Positions 18,208 through 28,715 of a stretch of DNA of 64,000 nucleotides are shown piece by piece (position 1 is the first letter of the stretch; each line of letters opens with the position of its first letter). The stretch is from Humibacter ginsenosidimutans (GTDB lineage Bacteria > Actinomycetota > Actinomycetes > Actinomycetales > Microbacteriaceae). The stretch covers positions 1,984,001 to 2,048,000 of the forward strand of contig NZ_CP042305.1 in NCBI RefSeq assembly GCF_007859675.1. Direction: 5' to 3'. The translations under genes were made by a program, and so were the position numbers. The notes below the pieces were generated by a model. The model did not search any database. It had not been told where the DNA came from and was given only the letters and a program-made list of their open reading frames with translations.

Positions 18208-19548
18208 ATGACGACGACCCACAACACCGCGTCCACCAGGACTGCCCCGCTGCACGTCACTCCTGCCGCCGCCGCTGACCTCGACCCCGAGGAGCGGATG
18301 AGCGTCGACGAGCTGCGCGCCCTGCAGCTCGAGCGGCTGCAGCAGACGGTGCGCCACGCCTACGAGAACGTGCCGTTCTACACGCGCAAGCTCGACGAGG
18401 CGGGCGTGCAGCCGGGCGACATCCGCTCGCTCGACGACGTGCGGCTGCTGCCGTTCACCACCAAGTCCGATCTGCGCGAGTCGTATCCGTTCGGCATGTT
18501 CGCGGTGCCCATGTCGAAGGTGGCGCGCATCCACGCGTCCAGCGGCACCACAGGACGCCCCACCGTCGTCGGTTACACCCTCGGCGACCTCGACCGCTGG
18601 GGCGACCTCGTTGCGCGCTCGCTGCGGGCATCCGGAGTGAAGCCCGGCATGAAAGTGCACAACGCGTACGGCTACGGGCTGTTCACAGGCGGGCTCGGAG
18701 CCCACACGGGCATCGAGAAGCTCGGTGCCACGGTCATCCCGGTCTCCGGGGGCCAGACGGCCAGGCAGGTGCAGCTCATCGTCGACTTCGAGCCGGATGC
18801 CATCATGTGCACGCCGAGCTACCTGCTCACCATCGCGGATGCCATGGAACAGGCCGGCGTCGACCCCCGCTCCACGAGTCTCAAGGTCGCCATTCTCGGC
18901 GCAGAGCCCTGGACGAACGAACTGCGCCGCACGATCGAGCAGCGCATGGGCATCGACGCCGTCGACATCTACGGCCTGAGCGAGGTGATGGGACCCGGCG
19001 TCGCGAACGAGTGCGTGGAGACGAAGGACGGCCCGCACATCTGGGAGGACCACTTCTGGCCGGAGGTGGTCGACGACAACGGCACACCGCTGCCGGACGG
19101 TGAGACGGGCGAGCTCGTGTTCACGTCGCTGACCAAGGAGGCGTTCCCGGTGCTGCGATACCGCACGCGCGACCTCACCAGGCTGCTGCCCGGCACGGCG
19201 CGACCCGCCATGCGGCGCATGCAGAAGGTCACCGGACGCAACGACGACATGATCATCCTGCGCGGCGTGAACATCTTCCCCACGCAGATCGAGGAGCTCG
19301 TGCTCGGCATCGAGACGCTCACCCCGCACTTCGTGATCGAGCTCACGCACGAGAACCAACTGGATGCCATGACCGTGCGCATCGAACGCCACCCCGAGCT
19401 GCCCCGCGAGACCTGCGAAGCCGCGGCCGTCGTGCTGGCGCAGCGCATCAAGACCCACGTCGGCTCCACCGTCGCGGTCGTGCTCGAGGAGCCGGGCGCG
19501 CTCCCCCGCAGCGAGGGCAAGTACAAGCGCGTCTACGACCTGCGATGA
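18208..19548 (+). CDS. paaK: Phenylacetate-CoA ligase PaaK
   Basis: A 446-residue AMP-forming ligase that makes phenylacetyl-CoA, the entry step of the pathway. The P-loop-like motif SSGTTGRPTVVG is near residue 112; IYGLSEVMGPG and YRTRDLT supply the A5 and A7 regions, and the C-terminal domain includes GRNDDMIILRGVNIFP. The ATG at 18208 has ACGAGGAGACG upstream; a TTG further upstream in frame is less likely. It follows paaI closely and precedes paaR. Confidence 0.96.
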   Translation: MTTTHNTASTRTAPLHVTPAAAADLDPEERMSVDELRALQLERLQQTVRHAYENVPFYTRKLDEAGVQPGDIRSLDDVRLLPFTTKSDLRESYPFGMFAVPMSKVARIHASSGTTGRPTVVGYTLGDLDRWGDLVARSLRASGVKPGMKVHNAYGYGLFTGGLGAHTGIEKLGATVIPVSGGQTARQVQLIVDFEPDAIMCTPSYLLTIADAMEQAGVDPRSTSLKVAILGAEPWTNELRRTIEQRMGIDAVDIYGLSEVMGPGVANECVETKDGPHIWEDHFWPEVVDDNGTPLPDGETGELVFTSLTKEAFPVLRYRTRDLTRLLPGTARPAMRRMQKVTGRNDDMIILRGVNIFPTQIEELVLGIETLTPHFVIELTHENQLDAMTVRIERHPELPRETCEAAAVVLAQRIKTHVGSTVAVVLEEPGALPRSEGKYKRVYDLR

Positions 19549-19621
19549 GCACTCCACCCGCCCTCCGCTCACTCGCCTTCCGCCCACCCGCCTTCCGCCC
19601 TCGTCGGACGCTCAGACGCCG

Positions 19622-19679
19622 GGTTCCGAGAACCGGAGAGGTCGCGCTCTCGCGCCGAACACCGGAGAAATGCTCCGGT
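19622..19679 (+). terminator. Weak stem-loops after paaK
   Basis: Two short hairpins, GGTTC-CGA-GAACC at 19622-19634 and ACCGGAG-AAATG-CTCCGGT at 19661-19679, lie in the 213-base spacer between paaK and paaR. They may slow transcription, but there is no T-run and the stems are short. Confidence 0.35.
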
Positions 19680-19761
19680 AGCGGGCACCGCCTCCGGTTT
19701 TCGTGCCGGGACGGCGCAGCTGTACGGCGGCGAGAAGTCACCGACTGACAGACTGGAACCG

Positions 19762-20391
19762 ATGACCGAGACCACCGAGCCCACCGAGCCCGTCGCCAAG
19801 CGCGGGCGCCCCGGCTACGACCAGCGGGGCATCCTCGAGGTGGCCGTCGCGGCGTTCAACGAGTACGGCTACGACGCCACGTCCATCGGGATGCTCGCCG
19901 AGCGGCTGGGACTGTCGAAATCGGCCATCTACCACCACGTGGCATCCAAGGACGAGCTGCTTCAGCTGGCCCTGAACGAGGCGCTCGACGGCCTCGAGGG
20001 TGTGCTGATCGAGGAGAGTGCCCGAACCGGGGATGCCGCAGACCGGCTCGCGTACGTGCTGCGGGGCGCCGTTCGCGTGCTCGTGGATCGGCTGCCGTAC
20101 GTCACCCTGCTGCTGCGGGTGCGCGGCAACACCGACGTCGAACGCTCGGCACTCGCGCGGCGCAGAAGGTTCGACCGCGCAGTCGCGGCGCTCGTGGTCG
20201 CAGCGCGGGACGAGGGATCGCTGCGCGCTGACATCGACCCGGGAATCGCCACGCGCCTGCTCTTCGGCATGATCAACTCGATCGTCGAGTGGTATCGGCC
20301 GGGCGGCCCCGAGAGCGCCGATCAACTCGCCGACGACGTGCTCACGGTCGCGCTCGACGGGCTGCGGGTCGACGCGAGCGCGAAGCGCTGA
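19762..20391 (+). CDS. paaR: TetR-family regulator, probable PaaR
   Basis: A 209-residue TetR repressor. The DNA-binding domain (about 20-66) contains ILEVAVAAFNEYGYDATSIG and the recognition helix LGLSKSAIYHHVASKDELL; the C-terminal ligand domain is about 75-200. It lies downstream of paaK and close to paaZ. Three palindromes with the TetR-like core CCGAMCGTTCGG occur at the paa promoters, which makes this gene the likely repressor, released by phenylacetyl-CoA as in known PaaR proteins. No matching operator was found in front of paaR itself. Confidence 0.85.
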   Translation: MTETTEPTEPVAKRGRPGYDQRGILEVAVAAFNEYGYDATSIGMLAERLGLSKSAIYHHVASKDELLQLALNEALDGLEGVLIEESARTGDAADRLAYVLRGAVRVLVDRLPYVTLLLRVRGNTDVERSALARRRRFDRAVAALVVAARDEGSLRADIDPGIATRLLFGMINSIVEWYRPGGPESADQLADDVLTVALDGLRVDASAKR

Positions 20392-20483
20392 GGATCAACC
20401 CATTTGATGCAGTGAAGTCAATGCGGCCGCAAGGACCAGCCCCACCGCGTGCAGGTCGCTCTCATCGGGCTCGGCGACCGACG

Positions 20484-20834
20484 TCACACCTCGACCCGGT
20501 TCGCCGCCCTGACCCCGAGCACCGCGCCGATGATCGTGCCCAACACGAGCACCGCCAGCGCGACGATCACGAGCGTCACGCCGCCCGACGAGTCTGTCGT
20601 GCCGGAGAACACCGTCAGCGCGAGCACGGCGAGCACGATGTTCACGACGGCGCCGCACACCATCGGCACGATCGCTGCGCGGTGACCGGCGGTCCACGCG
20701 GCATCCGAGGCGAACAGCGGCGGAATGCGCAGCCCCGCCCACGGGTTGCGCGGGATCACGCCGACCCCGCACAAGATGATCAAGACGGCGCCCAGCACCG
20801 ACACCACGCTCAGAACGATGACCACTGCCAGCAC
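20484..20834 (-). CDS. SdpI family membrane protein
   Basis: A 116-residue protein with three hydrophobic helices. The loop NPWAGLRIPPLFASDAAW followed by GHR matches the family hallmark of SdpI/YhfL-like proteins (P-x-GLR ... W...H). SdpI in Bacillus gives immunity to a secreted toxin; in other genomes the family has no fixed role. The start is GTG with TACACT 6 bases upstream, suggesting a leaderless mRNA. It sits convergent to paaR. Confidence 0.75.
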   Translation of the reverse strand: MLAVVIVLSVVSVLGAVLIILCGVGVIPRNPWAGLRIPPLFASDAAWTAGHRAAIVPMVCGAVVNIVLAVLALTVFSGTTDSSGGVTLVIVALAVLVLGTIIGAVLGVRAANRVEV

Positions 20835-20840
20835 ATCCGC

Positions 20841-20846
20841 AGTGTA
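20841..20846 (-). promoter_or_regulatory. -10 box for leaderless SdpI-family mRNA
   Basis: TACACT ends 6 bases before the GTG start; there is no ribosome binding site in between. Confidence 0.5.
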
Positions 20847-20853
20847 CTGGCCG

Positions 20854-22912
20854 TCACTCCTTCGCCACGAGCGTCAGCACGTCGTACGTGGCGACCACCT
20901 CGTCGCGCTGGTTCGTGAGCACGGCGTCCCAGCGCACCTCGCCGTAGTCATCCGTCTCGCGCGGTGTGATCTGCTTCGCCGTGAGGTCGACGCGGATGCT
21001 GTCGCCCGGCGACACCGGCGTGAGGAACCGCAGGTTCTCCAGCCCGTAGTTCGCGAGCACCGGGCCCGGTTCCGGATCGACGAACAACCCGGCGGCGAAC
21101 GAGACGAGCAGGTAGCCGTGCGCGACCCGGCCAGGGAAGAACGGGTTGGCCGCCGCGGCCTCCTCGTCCATGTGCGCGTAGAACGTGTCGCCGGTGAACT
21201 CCGCGAAGTGCTCGATGTCGGCCAGCGTCACCTCGCGTGATTCCGACGACACCCGGTCACCGAGCTGCAGCTCTGCGAGCGTCTTGCGGAAGGGATGCCG
21301 GCCGCCGGCATCCACCGCGGCTCCCGCATGCCACTCTCCGGTGATCGCCGTCAGCATGTCGGGCGAGCCTTGAATGGCGGTGCGCTGCATGTGGTGCAGC
21401 ACGGCGCGGATGCCGCCCAGCTCCTCGCCGCCGCCTGCACGCCCCGGACCTCCGTGCACGAGGTGCGGAACGGGCGAGCCGTGCCCCGTGGACGACCTCG
21501 CGTCGTCGCGATCCAGCACGAGCACGCGGCCGTTGTACGCGGCGATCCCGCTCACGAGCTCGACCACCTCGCTCGGATCATGGGATGCGACCGAGGTGAC
21601 GAGGGAGCCGCGGCCCGCGGCGACCAGCCGCACGGCCTCGTCCGCGGTGTCGTAGCCGATCACGCTCGCGACCGGGCCGAACGCCTCGATCGTGTGCACG
21701 GCATCGGCCCACGGGTCGTCGAAGCGCAGCAGCACGGGTCCGACGAACGCGCCCCCGGGTTCGACCGCGGTCGTGCCATCGGCCCTGCGCACCTGTGGCG
21801 CGTCAAGGGACCCGTACACGATCTCACCGCCGCCATCAATGAGCTCCTGGATGCGCCGCAGCACCTCCTCGCGCTGCTCCCGCGACGCCAGCGGCCCCAT
21901 CGTGACACCCTCCGCCCTCGGATCGCCGACGACGATGCGCGAGGAGATCCGCTCGGAGACCGCGGCGATCACGTCATCGCGCAGCCCGTTCGGCACGATG
22001 ACGCGACGGATCGCCGTGCACTTCTGCCCTGCCTTCACCGTCAGCTCCGTCACGACGCCGCGCACGAACGCGTCGAACTCGGGGGGTGCCTTGGACGGCA
22101 TCCCGACCGAGCACCGACGCGTTGATCGAGTCGGTCTCGCTCGTGAACCGCACGCCGCCGGTCTGCACGCACTCGTGCGCGCGCAACGTCTGAGCGGTCG
22201 AGGCGGAGCCGGTGAACGCCACGAGGTCACCCAGCCGCAGCTCGTCGAACAGCCCGGGGACGCTGCCGGAGACGAGCTGCACGGTACCGGCGGGCAGCAG
22301 GCCCGATTCGACGAGCATCCGCACCATCGCCTCGGCGATGTAGCCCGTTGGCGTCGCCGGCTTCACCAGAGTGGGCACGCCGGCCAAGAATGCCGGCGCG
22401 AACTTCTCCAGCGACCCCCACACCGGAAAGTTGAACGCGTTGATCTGCACGGCCACACCTGGCCGCCGCGAGTACACATGCCGCCCGAGGAATGTGCCGT
22501 CCTTCGACAAGCGCTCCGCCGGGCCCTCGACCACGAGCTGTGTGTTCGGCAACTCGCGTCTGCCCTTCGACGAATACGTGAAGAGCACGCCGATGCCGCC
22601 GTCGATGTCGACCATGGCATCCGTCTTCGTGGTGCCCGCACGCGACGACAGCGCGTACAGCTCGTCCTTGCGCTCGGTCAGTGCCTGAGCGAACTGCTTC
22701 AGCAGCAGCGCACGCTGGTGAAAGGTCAGCGCGCCGAGGGATGCCCGCCCCACGGTGCGCGCATACTCCAGCGCACCGCCGAGATCGAGGCTCTCCGTGC
22801 TGACGTGCGTCACCACCTCGCCGGTCGACGCGTCGAGCACCTGGTGCGCTCCCTCGTCGCTCGTCGATGTCCACCACTGTCCCTGCACGTAGCTGGGAAG
22901 GATGCCTGTCAT
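20854..22912 (-). CDS. paaZ: Bifunctional ring-opening enzyme PaaZ, frameshifted
   Basis: Oxepin-CoA hydrolase fused to 3-oxo-5,6-dehydrosuberyl-CoA semialdehyde dehydrogenase. The aldehyde dehydrogenase part begins MTGILPSYVQGQ (ATG 22912, AGGAGG upstream) and includes the catalytic cysteine in VKAGQKCTAIRR; the C-terminal MaoC hotdog domain (from about 21355 down) has DTFYAHMDEEAA and GRVAHGYLLVS. The reading frame changes at a run of six C residues (plus strand G6 at 22081-22086): upstream the frame reads to SVLGRDAVQGTP, and the homologous continuation PEFDAFV is in the next frame. Removing one C restores one full-length protein of about 685 residues. A sequence error is likely, though a true mutation is possible. 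Confidence 0.9.
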
Positions 22913-22961
22913 GCTGCGCCTCCTGCACTGCACACCGCTTCTGCGCGGCGGCCGGGCTGAT

Positions 22962-22985
22962 ACTCTGCCGAACGTTCGGCAGAGT
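22962..22985. promoter_or_regulatory. PaaR-type operator between paaZ and thioesterase gene
   Basis: A 24-bp perfect palindrome with half-site ACTCTGCCGAAC. It shares the core CCGAACGTTCGG with the paaA/paaI operator. It ends 2 bases before the possible ATG of the plus-strand thioesterase and about 50 bases upstream of paaZ, so a repressor here would control both. Confidence 0.8.
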
Positions 22986-22987
22986 CG

Positions 22988-23431
22988 ATGAACGAATCGG
23001 GGTGCACCGTGGCGCACGAGACGGAACCGCGCGAGGCGGAGAGCGAAGAGCCGTGGCGCATCGTGCTCGGCGAGCTCGACACGAAGATGGGCGTGACGAT
23101 CCTCGAGCAGTCGGCGCAGCGCGTCGTCGCGACCATGCCCGTCGAGGGCAACCGCCAGTCATTCGGGCTGCTGCACGGCGGGGCGTCCGTGGCCTTCGCC
23201 GAGGCGCTCGGATCGTGGGCTGCGGTCATCCACGCCGGCCCCGGCCGCTCGGCCGTCGGCCTCGACATCAACGCCACGCACCACCGCTCGGCCAGATCGG
23301 GCCTCGTCACCGGCGTCGCGGAGGCGATCAGCCTCGGCCGCCGCGTCACATCGCACGCCGTCACCGTCACGGACGACCAGGGTCGCCTGCTCTGCACGGC
23401 CCGCATCACGAACCTCATCGTCGACGCCTGA
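22988..23431 (+). CDS. PaaI/YdiI-type hotdog thioesterase
   Basis: A 147-residue hotdog thioesterase with the active-site pattern GLLHGGASVAFAEALGS (about residues 57-73), the HGG-to-E spacing typical of acyl-CoA thioesterases such as MenI/YdiI and PaaI. It is a second thioesterase in the island, distinct from paaI at 17762. The ATG at 22988 lies directly behind the operator with no ribosome site, so the GTG at 23009, preceded by GGGGTG, may be the true start. Divergent from paaZ. Confidence 0.85.
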   Translation: MNESGCTVAHETEPREAESEEPWRIVLGELDTKMGVTILEQSAQRVVATMPVEGNRQSFGLLHGGASVAFAEALGSWAAVIHAGPGRSAVGLDINATHHRSARSGLVTGVAEAISLGRRVTSHAVTVTDDQGRLLCTARITNLIVDA

Positions 23432-23453
23432 GCCGCACGTCGCGACGACGGCC

Positions 23454-24314
23454 TCAGCTCCATTCGAAGAACCCCTTGCCGGTCTTGCGCCCGAGCTCGC
23501 CGGCGGCGACCTTGTCGCGCAGCAGCTGCGGCGGCGCGAAACGCTCGCCGAGCGCGCCCGCGAGGTACTCGGCGATGCCGAGGCGAACATCCAGCCCCAC
23601 GATGTCGGTCAGCCGCAGCGGTCCCACCGGATGCCGGTAACCGAGCACCATCGCCGCGTCGATGTCGTCGGCCGAGGCGACGCCCTCTTCGAGCATGCGG
23701 ATCGCCTCGAGCCCGAGCGCGACGCCGAGCCTGCTCGAGGCGAAGCCAGGGGCATCCGACACCGTCACGGCCGTCTTGCCGATCGCGGCGACCCAGCCCT
23801 GCACGACGGCAAGCATCTCCGCCGACGTCGCTGCGCCGCGCACCACCTCGACGAGCGACGACGCCGGCACCGGATTGAAGAAGTGCATGCCGAGAAACCG
23901 TGTCGGATCCCGCAGCGTGGCAGCCAACTCGTCGATCGAGATCGACGATGTGTTGCTCGCGATCACCGCATGCGGCGCGGATGCCTCCACCCGCGCCAAC
24001 GACTCCGCCTTCAGCCCCAGCGCCTCGGGCACCGCCTCCAGCACGAGGTCGCACGGGGCGAACGCCCCATCGTCCACCCCTACCTGCAGCCGCGCCATCA
24101 GCTCGTCGGCGCTCTCGCTCGTCGTGCCGCGCTCCACGCTTCCGCGCACCGCGTGCGCGACGCGCTCTGCCGCGGCATCGCACTGCTCGCGGTCGCGCTC
24201 CACCACGTGCACGCGACAGCCCGAGACGAGGAAGGCGTGCGCGATCCCCGCCCCCATCGTTCCGCCGCCGAGCACGCCGACGGTCTCCGGCAGCGCGGGA
24301 GCGACTGCAGTCAT
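23454..24314 (-). CDS. paaH: 3-hydroxyacyl-CoA dehydrogenase PaaH
   Basis: A 286-residue NAD-dependent dehydrogenase that oxidises 3-hydroxyadipyl-CoA. The Rossmann motif GVLGGGTMGAGIA is at about 13-25; catalytic-region motifs are ASNTSSISI and HFFNPVP, and the C-terminal domain ends in the typical GRKTGKGFFEW. The ATG at 24314 overlaps the stop of the upstream enoyl-CoA hydratase gene (ATGA). Size matches the single-domain family. Confidence 0.92.
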   Translation of the reverse strand: MTAVAPALPETVGVLGGGTMGAGIAHAFLVSGCRVHVVERDREQCDAAAERVAHAVRGSVERGTTSESADELMARLQVGVDDGAFAPCDLVLEAVPEALGLKAESLARVEASAPHAVIASNTSSISIDELAATLRDPTRFLGMHFFNPVPASSLVEVVRGAATSAEMLAVVQGWVAAIGKTAVTVSDAPGFASSRLGVALGLEAIRMLEEGVASADDIDAAMVLGYRHPVGPLRLTDIVGLDVRLGIAEYLAGALGERFAPPQLLRDKVAAGELGRKTGKGFFEWS

Positions 24315-25063
24315 CGCGCCCTCCGCGCTCGTCGCTCCAGAAACTCCGCCATGCGCCTGCGCTTCTCCGGCGACTCGAACAGCACGGCCTGAGCCTCGAG
24401 GTCGACCCGTGGATGCTCGTCGCGCGGGGCCGCGAACACGGCCTTCGTCGCCCGCGTGGCCGCGGCATCCAGCGCAGCGATGCGGTCGGCCAGTCGGTGC
24501 GCGGCGGGCATCAGCTCATCCGGTTCGACGACCTCGCCGAGCAGTCCCCAGCGCAACGCCTCCTCGGCGTTCAGCCGCCGGCCCGCGAACAGCACCTGCT
24601 TCGCCATCGGCTCCCCCACGAGTTCCTTGAGCCGCCAGGTCGCCCCCGCCGCCGCGATGATGCCCAGCCCGGTCTCCGGGTTGCCGAAGACAGCGCGCGG
24701 CGTGCCGATGCGCAGGTCGGCCGCGTAGGCGAGCTCCGCGCCGCCGCCGAGTGCGTAACCGTCGACGGCGGCGATGACGGGCATCGGGAGCCGCGCGACG
24801 CGGATCGTGAGGTTCATGTTGATGCCGGCGAGGGCGTCCTCTGCCGTGCGCTCGATCATCTCCGCGATGTCGGCGCCCGAGGCGAAGACGCCGTCGGTGC
24901 CGGTGATGATGAGGATCTTGGGGTCGCGCTCCAGCTCGGCGCACACCTCGTGCAGCTCGTCGACCATGCGACGATCGATCGCGTTGCGCACCTGCGGCCG
25001 GTCGAGCGTGACCACGACGCGGTCGTCGCGTCGCTCCACCCTGATGCTCTCGGCCATGCCCAT
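24311..25063 (-). CDS. paaF: Enoyl-CoA hydratase, probable PaaF
   Basis: A 250-residue crotonase with both catalytic glutamate regions intact: GYALGGGAELAYAADLRIGTP and NPETGLGIIAAAGATWRL. This supports a true 2,3-dehydroadipyl-CoA hydratase (PaaF) rather than an isomerase. ATG at 25063 has GAGGG five bases upstream; ATG at 25057 is an alternative. It forms a two-gene operon with paaH and lies downstream of the third PaaR-type operator. Confidence 0.85.
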   Translation of the reverse strand: MGMAESIRVERRDDRVVVTLDRPQVRNAIDRRMVDELHEVCAELERDPKILIITGTDGVFASGADIAEMIERTAEDALAGINMNLTIRVARLPMPVIAAVDGYALGGGAELAYAADLRIGTPRAVFGNPETGLGIIAAAGATWRLKELVGEPMAKQVLFAGRRLNAEEALRWGLLGEVVEPDELMPAAHRLADRIAALDAAATRATKAVFAAPRDEHPRVDLEAQAVLFESPEKRRRMAEFLERRARRAR

Positions 25064-25123
25064 ACCGCCCTCGCCGTTCACGCCTCGTCGCGTCGGCCGT
25101 CGTCGCACGCCGAGGCGCGCATT

Positions 25124-25145
25124 AGTTACCGACCGTTCGGACAGT
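25124..25145. promoter_or_regulatory. PaaR-type operator upstream of paaF-paaH
   Basis: AGTTACCGACCGTTCGGACAG and one more base form an imperfect 22-bp palindrome whose core CCGACCGTTCGG matches the two other operators. It lies about 60 bases upstream of the paaF start, on the promoter side. Confidence 0.7.
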
Positions 25146-25202
25146 AATTCTGTCAGACGTGCCCGAGCCGGTCAAACGAGGCGTGCCCAACGGTCGCTCG
25201 CT

Positions 25203-25371
25203 GGTTGAGGAGCACGCGGCTCCGCCGCGCGCGTCACCGTGGGTTGAGGAGCACGCGGCCTCGCCGCGAGCGTCTCGAAACCCAGCCCTCGGAGTACCCG
25301 GTCTCGAGACGCGCCGCTTCGCGGTGCTCCTCAACCCGCCGTAGCGCGGTGCCTCGCGTGCTCCTCAAACC
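25203..25371. repeat. Cluster of GGTTGAGGAGC-family dispersed repeats
   Basis: Two direct copies begin GGTTGAGGAGCACGCGGC (25203 and 25242); the second runs to GCGTCTCGAAAC at 25281. An inverted copy follows (GTCTCGAGACGCGCC ... GGTGCTCCTCAACC, 25301-25336), and a partial one ends at 25371. Together with the operator this fills the 330-base gap between paaF and guaB. Related copies lie at 13815 and 33747. Confidence 0.8.
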
Positions 25372-25393
25372 TCGGGTCCGGGTCGCGGACGCG

Positions 25394-27052
<1,659 letters not shown>

Positions 27053-27151
27053 CTAACGCCGCAGGCCCTGCGAGAATTCCGGATGCCCGCGGGCGCTGCG
27101 CGCGGTCGGCGTCCGCGCAGCGCATCCGGGATCACTCCCGTATGCCCCCGC

Positions 27152-27532
27152 TCACGCAGGCACGGGCGCGACGGCCCCCGGTCGCGGTATCAGGCGGGAG
27201 GCGATGCGACGGACACCGGCACGGATGCGCCGCCCCGTCCGCTTGAACCAGTCGTCGTCGTCCTTGTCCCGGTTCAGGATCAGGGTGAGGATGCGCATGG
27301 CGCCGATCGCAAGCCAGACCGCGGCGAACACGGTGTCGCCACCGGCCACATCGATGATCGCGATCACGGTGGACAGCACCGCGACCAGGCACGCCAGCAG
27401 CACGTACCTGCTCCGCCACACGTAGCGCTGATGGGAGCCCCGCACCGCGGCGCGGTACATCGTCAGCGCGTGCGTCTCAGCGAAGCTCGCGCCGACCGTC
27501 CCGCCCAGCAGGAGCAGCACGCCGACTCCCAT
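27152..27532 (-). CDS. Hypothetical membrane protein
   Basis: A 126-residue protein with an N-terminal hydrophobic helix (about 1-16), a basic loop, two further helices (about 43-62 and 67-86) and a basic C-terminal tail. I do not recognise the family. The ATG is preceded by GGAGG at close distance. It shares the strand with guaB and rarD. Confidence 0.7.
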   Translation of the reverse strand: MGVGVLLLLGGTVGASFAETHALTMYRAAVRGSHQRYVWRSRYVLLACLVAVLSTVIAIIDVAGGDTVFAAVWLAIGAMRILTLILNRDKDDDDWFKRTGRRIRAGVRRIASRLIPRPGAVAPVPA

Positions 27533-27583
27533 GCCTCCACTATGCGCCGCGTGCCGTGCGGCGGACCGGGCACAGAGTGTGAA

Positions 27584-28600
27584 TCACTCGGGCAGCGGGT
27601 CGGACTCCACGGCCTCTGTCGCCTCGCCCTGCACGGCATCGGCCCGCGTCTGCCCCACACGGCGCTGCGCGCGCACCGCACGCACCATGTCGACGGTGAG
27701 CACGATGAGCGCGACCCAGACGAGGGCGAATCCGATCCAGCGCTCGAAGGACATCGCCTCGTGCAGCAGGGCGACGCCGACGATGAACTGCAGGATGGGC
27801 GTGAAGTACTGGATGAATCCCATCACCACCAGAGGCAGCCTGCGGGAGGCCGCCGCGAAGAACAGCAACGGCACGGCCGTGATCACCCCGGCACCGATCA
27901 GAGCCACGGTGTGCAGCGTGCCTTCGTGGCCGAACGTGATGCCGGTGGTCACGCCCACCACGAAGAGCTGCACGACCGCCACCGGCGCGAGCCATGCGGT
28001 CTCGAGCGTGAGCCCGCTGACGGCATCCACGTCGCGCCCCACCTGCTTCTTGACCAGGCCGTAGAGGCCGAACGAGAAGGCGAGCGCGAGGGCGATCCAC
28101 GGCAGCTGCCCGTAACCGACGGTGAGCACGACCACCGCGATCACCGAGATGCCGATCGCCACCCACTGCGTGACGCGCAGCCGCTCGCGCAGCACGATCA
28201 CGCCGAGCAGCACCGTCACGATCGGGTTGATGAAGTAGCCGAGGGAGGCCTCGACCACCTGCCCCGACGTCGTCGCGTAGACGTAGGTCTGCCAGTTGAT
28301 GTAGATGAGCACGCCGGCCGCGCCCATGATGAGCACGATGCGCGGTCGTTTCAGAATGGCGAGGAACGGTCGCCACGCACGCGTGACCGCGATGGCGATC
28401 GCGCAGAACACCAGAGAGAAGAGCACCCGCCAGGCCACGATCTCGAACGGACCGGTGGGCGCGAGCGCGATGAAGTAGATGGGAAGGAAGCCCCAGATGA
28501 GATACGCGGCGACCGCGTAGACGATGCCGCGCCCCGTTGCGGATGCTCCCGCTCGCGCCGCCTGCGGCTGCTGTTGTTGCGGGGCATCGGTTTCGGACAC
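27584..28600 (-). CDS. rarD: RarD-type EamA transporter
   Basis: A 338-residue drug/metabolite-superfamily permease with about ten membrane helices in two EamA halves. The RarD signatures are AAYLIWGFLPIYF near the N-terminus, VEASLGYFINPIVTVLLG in the middle and GFIQYFTPILQF in the second half. Substrate is unknown; the name comes from chloramphenicol sensitivity in proteobacteria. The start is GTG at 28600 with TACGAT 6 bases upstream and no ribosome site, so a leaderless mRNA is likely. Confidence 0.88.
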   Translation of the reverse strand: MSETDAPQQQQPQAARAGASATGRGIVYAVAAYLIWGFLPIYFIALAPTGPFEIVAWRVLFSLVFCAIAIAVTRAWRPFLAILKRPRIVLIMGAAGVLIYINWQTYVYATTSGQVVEASLGYFINPIVTVLLGVIVLRERLRVTQWVAIGISVIAVVVLTVGYGQLPWIALALAFSFGLYGLVKKQVGRDVDAVSGLTLETAWLAPVAVVQLFVVGVTTGITFGHEGTLHTVALIGAGVITAVPLLFFAAASRRLPLVVMGFIQYFTPILQFIVGVALLHEAMSFERWIGFALVWVALIVLTVDMVRAVRAQRRVGQTRADAVQGEATEAVESDPLPE

Positions 28601-28606
28601 CGACTC

Positions 28607-28612
28607 ATCGTA
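28607..28612 (-). promoter_or_regulatory. -10 box for leaderless rarD mRNA
   Basis: TACGAT ends 6 bases before the GTG start. Confidence 0.5.
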
Positions 28613-28663
28613 GATGCGGGGTACGACATCGGTGCTGCTCGGGGAGCACAGAGCCGCACACGC

Positions 28664-28700
28664 AGAAGGGGCCCGGATGCATGGCATCCAGGCCCCTTCT
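28664..28700 (-). terminator. Two-part stem-loop after groES
   Basis: AGAAGGGGCC pairs with GGCCCCTTCT, and an inner GGATGC-ATG-GCATCC stem stacks on it. It lies 15 bases beyond the groES stop and should end that transcript. Confidence 0.75.
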
Positions 28701-28715
28701 CGAGCTGCGTGAGTG

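Noticed and set aside
18070..19587. Long minus-strand frame opposite paaK
   Set aside because: It is an antisense artefact. PaaK motifs (SSGTTGRP, YGLSEVMGPG) are intact on the plus strand.
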